A stretch of DNA of 64,000 bases from Tubiluchus corallicola (taxonomy: Eukaryota; Priapulida; Priapulimorpha; Priapulimorphida; Tubiluchidae): positions 1 through 64,000 of the forward strand of contig JAQGDQ010000117.1 in the NCBI GenBank assembly GCA_030141605.1. Direction: 5' to 3'. Made by a program: the position numbers and the translations under genes. The notes beneath the pieces are model-generated. The model saw nothing but the letters and a program-made list of their open reading frames with translations, did not search any database and was not told the DNA's origin. Below are positions 60,620-64,000 of the stretch, piece by piece; positions within the stretch are counted from its first letter, which is position 1; the number at the start of each line of letters is the position of its first letter.

Positions 60620-63600
60620 TTACTGAATAGTTACAAATTGTACTCTCCTGGGTTGCTTTTTAACAGGAATATCAGCTTCTGGTATGCAATCTGTTTCACA
60701 GCTTTCACTTGTACTGCCATGATCGGGTTTGCCACAGTTCATTTTAACACAAGGTGAAATGATGCTCAAATCAGACAACGAAGACTCTACACTTACTGGT
60801 GCATCTGATTCTGCAACATTTTCCGTATCAACACTTTCGTGCTCATTTAATTTAACATCATCGGAAGTGGCTCGAACATCACTTATTTCACTAATATTGT
60901 GAACGTCAGTTTGTAACGAATAAGGCAAAGTATATGGATCAGAGGATTGGTCCTTCATTGACGCACACTCTGAATGTTCGGTTAGTACCTCAGAGCTTTG
61001 AAGCGAATTATCACTTCCAGAACCACTAGGAGAACGGGCCTTTTTATTTGGTGGTTCAAGAGTTGCGTCTGCTGCACTTTCAGTGTCTCTTTTTATTGTT
61101 GAATTTCCACTTAGTGTTGTCAGATGGATCCTCCGTTGAGTTTTCACATATCCAGGATGCCTCGGTGTGCAAATGTCTTGCGCTATTCCACTTTGGACAT
61201 GTGCTGGAATTTCGTTAATTACATTACAGTGACGTAGCTTTGGCGAGGTTAAATCAGACTCAGTGAGCTGAATCTTTGGTGATGTTAGATTTAACACATT
61301 ATGCAAACCGTCAGTTATAGGTGTAGGAGTAATTCGCCTTTTACTTGGCTTTGTGTAACCATTTGTGACTGATGGTTGTCGTTCTGGATAATATGCATTC
61401 ATATCTGTACTGTCATCCTCAACTGTTTCAATACTGCTTTGCTTCTCTGAATTTCTCGATGGAACAACAGGCCAATTGTCCAGTAGTCCAGCATTGGTGT
61501 GTGCCAACTCACCGGTACTTGACACAAGAGTTACATTCTTTCCTACACTGGAAGGCTTTTGCGACTCTCCTGAATTATTATTTGGAATCTGAAAAAAATA
61601 ACACAATTTAGTTTAATAGTTTTTTATTTGACTGATTTGTACCACAAAAAATTCAACTACATCACATAATATAAATCATATTATGATGTTACAACATAAA
61701 TACGATTAGTAAACTAGGCAAGTCAGTCTCCGAGGAGGAGTATGAGCTTTTGTGAAAAGAATGTAAGAACAAAAGAAATCGTAATTTTACTTACAATTTC
61801 AAATTGAAATTGAATAATGTTAAATACAGTAAGTGCTGCTTAATAGATTCACTTTGGGATGGAAGTGTTTCAACCCAATTAACCGAGTAATTCAATTAGT
61901 CGACGGGTGTAGCCTATTACTACTATAGAAATACGAGTCATGACTCATCACCTTAGTACGCATTGGAAAGGCTTAAAATGAATTTTAGAAATGAACTGAT
62001 GTCAAAATTCCTACATTCAATTATTTAAGAATACTAATTATTTACATAAGTGAATTAATAAAAAAAGAAAAGAAGAAATTGCACAAATCTCATTATTACC
62101 ATTAAATATTACAAAAATTACTGTATGGTCAGTTGCTTCAAAAGTTGGTTTATGAAATTCTCATAATGATAAAAACGTTGAAAGTCTGTTACTGTATGCT
62201 GCACATATTCAAGCAAAACATCTAGTGCTTGAGTTGCTATTGGTGATGACCTTGTTTCCACTGTGAAAAGCAGCGGGAACTTCAAAAGCAAACAGCTGGG
62301 CAAATGATTAAATGTTTAACTTCCAAAAACTATGAGGTTAACTGCAGCGGATAAGCGGGCAACAGATTCAAAGCAAAACCGCTACGCTAACATATTAGTG
62401 CATGTGATAAACGTACTGTACGTGCTTACAAACAAGGCTGGCCCTAACATGACTGTTTCTACGTATACTATAGTGCACAAAATCAACATAAAGATGATAC
62501 AAAAGGAGCATTGGACAATTACAAGTGTTCTATTTTAAATATGTGAATGAAAAATACTGAGTCAATTATGTGAACTTATTTGATCACCGACAGTTTTTAT
62601 ATACATTTGAATAGAAGCGGCCCATACCAGACGTTTATGAGTCAATTAGGTGACTGATTTTATTAACCATGAGTCTAATGAACATCACTTACTGTAATAA
62701 GAACAACAAAAAAAAATCGTGACACAGCACACATTTCTGGTTTAGTTGCTAAATAATTGACCACCCTGGCATGGCTTTGTTTCGTTTTCATTCAACACTG
62801 GAAAATGTTAGCAGTGTTAAATGCAGACTTAACGTATGTCAAATTACTTCAAAATTAATGATTTTCTCAACTTTTCTAAAAATTCCAGAAATGATATAAG
62901 TCAATACACAAAAAATTTGTTTGCTCTTTTTAGAAATATGAAGATTAGTTGATAATGAGTCTGAAGCAGGACAAATTAGCTTGTGTCCATATTTTTGAAA
63001 AAAAAATCATGTAGTTCAAATAAAATGTTGATACGTATTGAGCCTAAATCACATCATGCAATGCCAAATGTTTCATTACGTTAGTTGGCAATTCAGTCAT
63101 AATGTCTGCATTTTCCGCCATTTTTGGGACATCAGAATACGGAATTCCCAATTCTCCTTCTTCGAAAGAAATGAGGGAACAATAACCATCACTGGATGAG
63201 CAAGCTAATATTCTTCCATCAGCTGACCTATAAAATGTGTAATAAATACACATTACCGAATATTTCATATAATTAGTAGTAACACTGCTAGCTTACCAGG
63301 CATACAAGTAGATCTTGCATAGATTGAAGCTTACCTACAGTGTAAAAGTTTCTAACACGTAGTTGAATAAACAAACATGAAAAGGAGTATATCACTGTAT
63401 GGGTATTCGACACATAAATGCAAACAAGATTCTAGACAAGATTTGTACTGTCAGATCCCTATCACATATTTTGCAATGGTATTACACGATGCATAAAGCC
63501 GCTAAACTGTACTACAGAACTGCTTCATTAGAATTAATATGAAGGAGTGTATTGACTAATTTCAAAATGAATTTACTTTTCGATGCTCAAATCAATTAGT

Positions 63601-63738
63601 AAACGCACTTACCAAGCTAGATCCGTTAAAATCGTGTAGTGAATATTGGAAACTGATGCAAAGGGAAAATTTTGCTGTGTATCATATAAAAGCACAGCAG
63701 TTTCCGTAGCAATGGCAAAAATGACCCTGTATGGCAGC
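60620..63738 (-). CDS. CHAF1B: Chromatin assembly factor 1 subunit B (p60), last three coding exons
   Basis: Minus-strand exons 63738-63613 (enters in phase 2, donor TTG|GTAAGT), 63227-63053 (acceptor TTTTATAG, weak donor GAT|GTGATT) and 61588-60620 (acceptor TTTTTTCAG, stop TAA) join in frame. The first two encode the end of the WD40 propeller: L-L-Y-D-T-Q-Q, S-N-I-H-Y, then D-L-A-W-S-A-D-G-R across the splice, and S-S-D-G-Y-C-S and E-L-G-I-P, all close to human p60. The 322-residue last exon is a Ser/Thr-rich tail with three R-R-[IV]-type motifs (exon residues 84-91, 152-159, 314-321) like the ASF1-binding B-like motifs of human p60, and an N-K-K-A-R basic cluster near 181. CAF-1 deposits H3-H4 on newly replicated DNA in the nucleus. 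The N-terminal WD repeats lie beyond the window. The middle donor is the least certain point. Confidence 0.9.
61589..63052 (-). other. Last intron of CHAF1B with a pogo-like scrap
   Basis: An intron of about 1.46 kb. At about 61827-61920 the text TACAGTAAGTGCTGCTTAAT and AATTAACCGAGTAATTCAAT resembles one end of a pogo-type element; no opposite end was found. A 61-codon minus-strand frame at 62118-62303 does not fit the reading phase of the neighbouring exons. Confidence 0.5.
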
Positions 63739-64000
63739 CTGAAATAATAATTCAGTCATTATCACATGTTTTGCAACTTCAAAATAGTGCAAAAAACACT
63801 TAAAACGGTCTTGCAAATTGTGAGGCTATCAACATAAATAAAAAACTTATCTATATTGATTTATTATATTAGAACATTTAAGTACAATGGACTAAGGCAG
63901 GTTTATTTTGTTTGCCAGTTTACTAAGGATTATAGTCCTGTAAATATACACATACTTTAAAATACATTGTTATAAACTTTAACTGAAAAACTTTAATGAA
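63739..64000. other. CHAF1B intron continuing to the window edge
   Basis: AT-rich; no further exon was seen on the minus strand. Confidence 0.5.

Noticed and set aside
62118-62303. Extra CHAF1B exon with acceptor TTTTCACAG
   Set aside because: It would enter in phase 1, while the preceding exon ends in phase 0; it resembles no part of CHAF1B and ends in a stop before the well-matched last exon.

Overview
The window is nuclear DNA from an AT-rich, repeat-laden animal genome. Two conserved animal genes are recognisable (calpain-7 and the CAF-1 p60 subunit CHAF1B), together with one GT31-family glycosyltransferase. Introns with GT..AG borders, LINE, copia and DNA-transposon relics and long microsatellites also point to a metazoan, most likely an aquatic invertebrate. 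The phylum cannot be fixed from the sequence alone. No bacterial-type operons, rRNA genes or CRISPR arrays are seen.

Layout. 1-17 kb is gene-poor: a LINE reverse-transcriptase relic (1-900), an internally deleted Ty1/copia element with two LTRs (3.9-5.1 kb), two related short tandem arrays (6.2 and 7.4 kb), a 5'-truncated LINE with clean target-site duplications (8.59-9.24 kb), a scrap of LINE RT (10.55-10.86 kb) and simple repeats. 17.7-19.2 kb holds a two-exon type II membrane glycosyltransferase. A 381-bp hAT-type MITE has inserted exactly at its stop codon (19191-19571). 21.0-22.6 kb is another LINE relic. 28.0-29.2 kb is a 1.18-kb element with terminal inverted repeats. 30.0-33.65 kb is a decayed L1/Tx1-type LINE on the minus strand, followed by a large compound microsatellite (33.9-34.3 kb). 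35-46 kb carries several tandem arrays, including a 42-bp minisatellite whose both strands are open, and no convincing gene. 46-53.6 kb shows nothing recognisable.

The right end is the gene-bearing part. Calpain-7 (minus, 53659-56181) has its whole coding region in a single exon with an intact Cys-His-Asn triad. CHAF1B (minus, 60620 to beyond 63738) is represented by its last three coding exons; the WD-repeat 5' part lies outside the window. A pogo-like non-autonomous element sits between the two genes and a shorter pogo-like scrap lies in the last CHAF1B intron. The three genes have unrelated roles (Golgi glycosylation, ESCRT-linked proteolysis, replication-coupled histone deposition), and nothing suggests co-regulation.

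All identifications are by eye from translated motifs; no database search was run. The most notable points are the MITE whose target-site duplication spans the glycosyltransferase stop codon, the loss of the acidic pair in the glycosyltransferase's expected E-D-V-like motif, the intronless calpain-7 coding region, and several apparently uncatalogued repeat elements.
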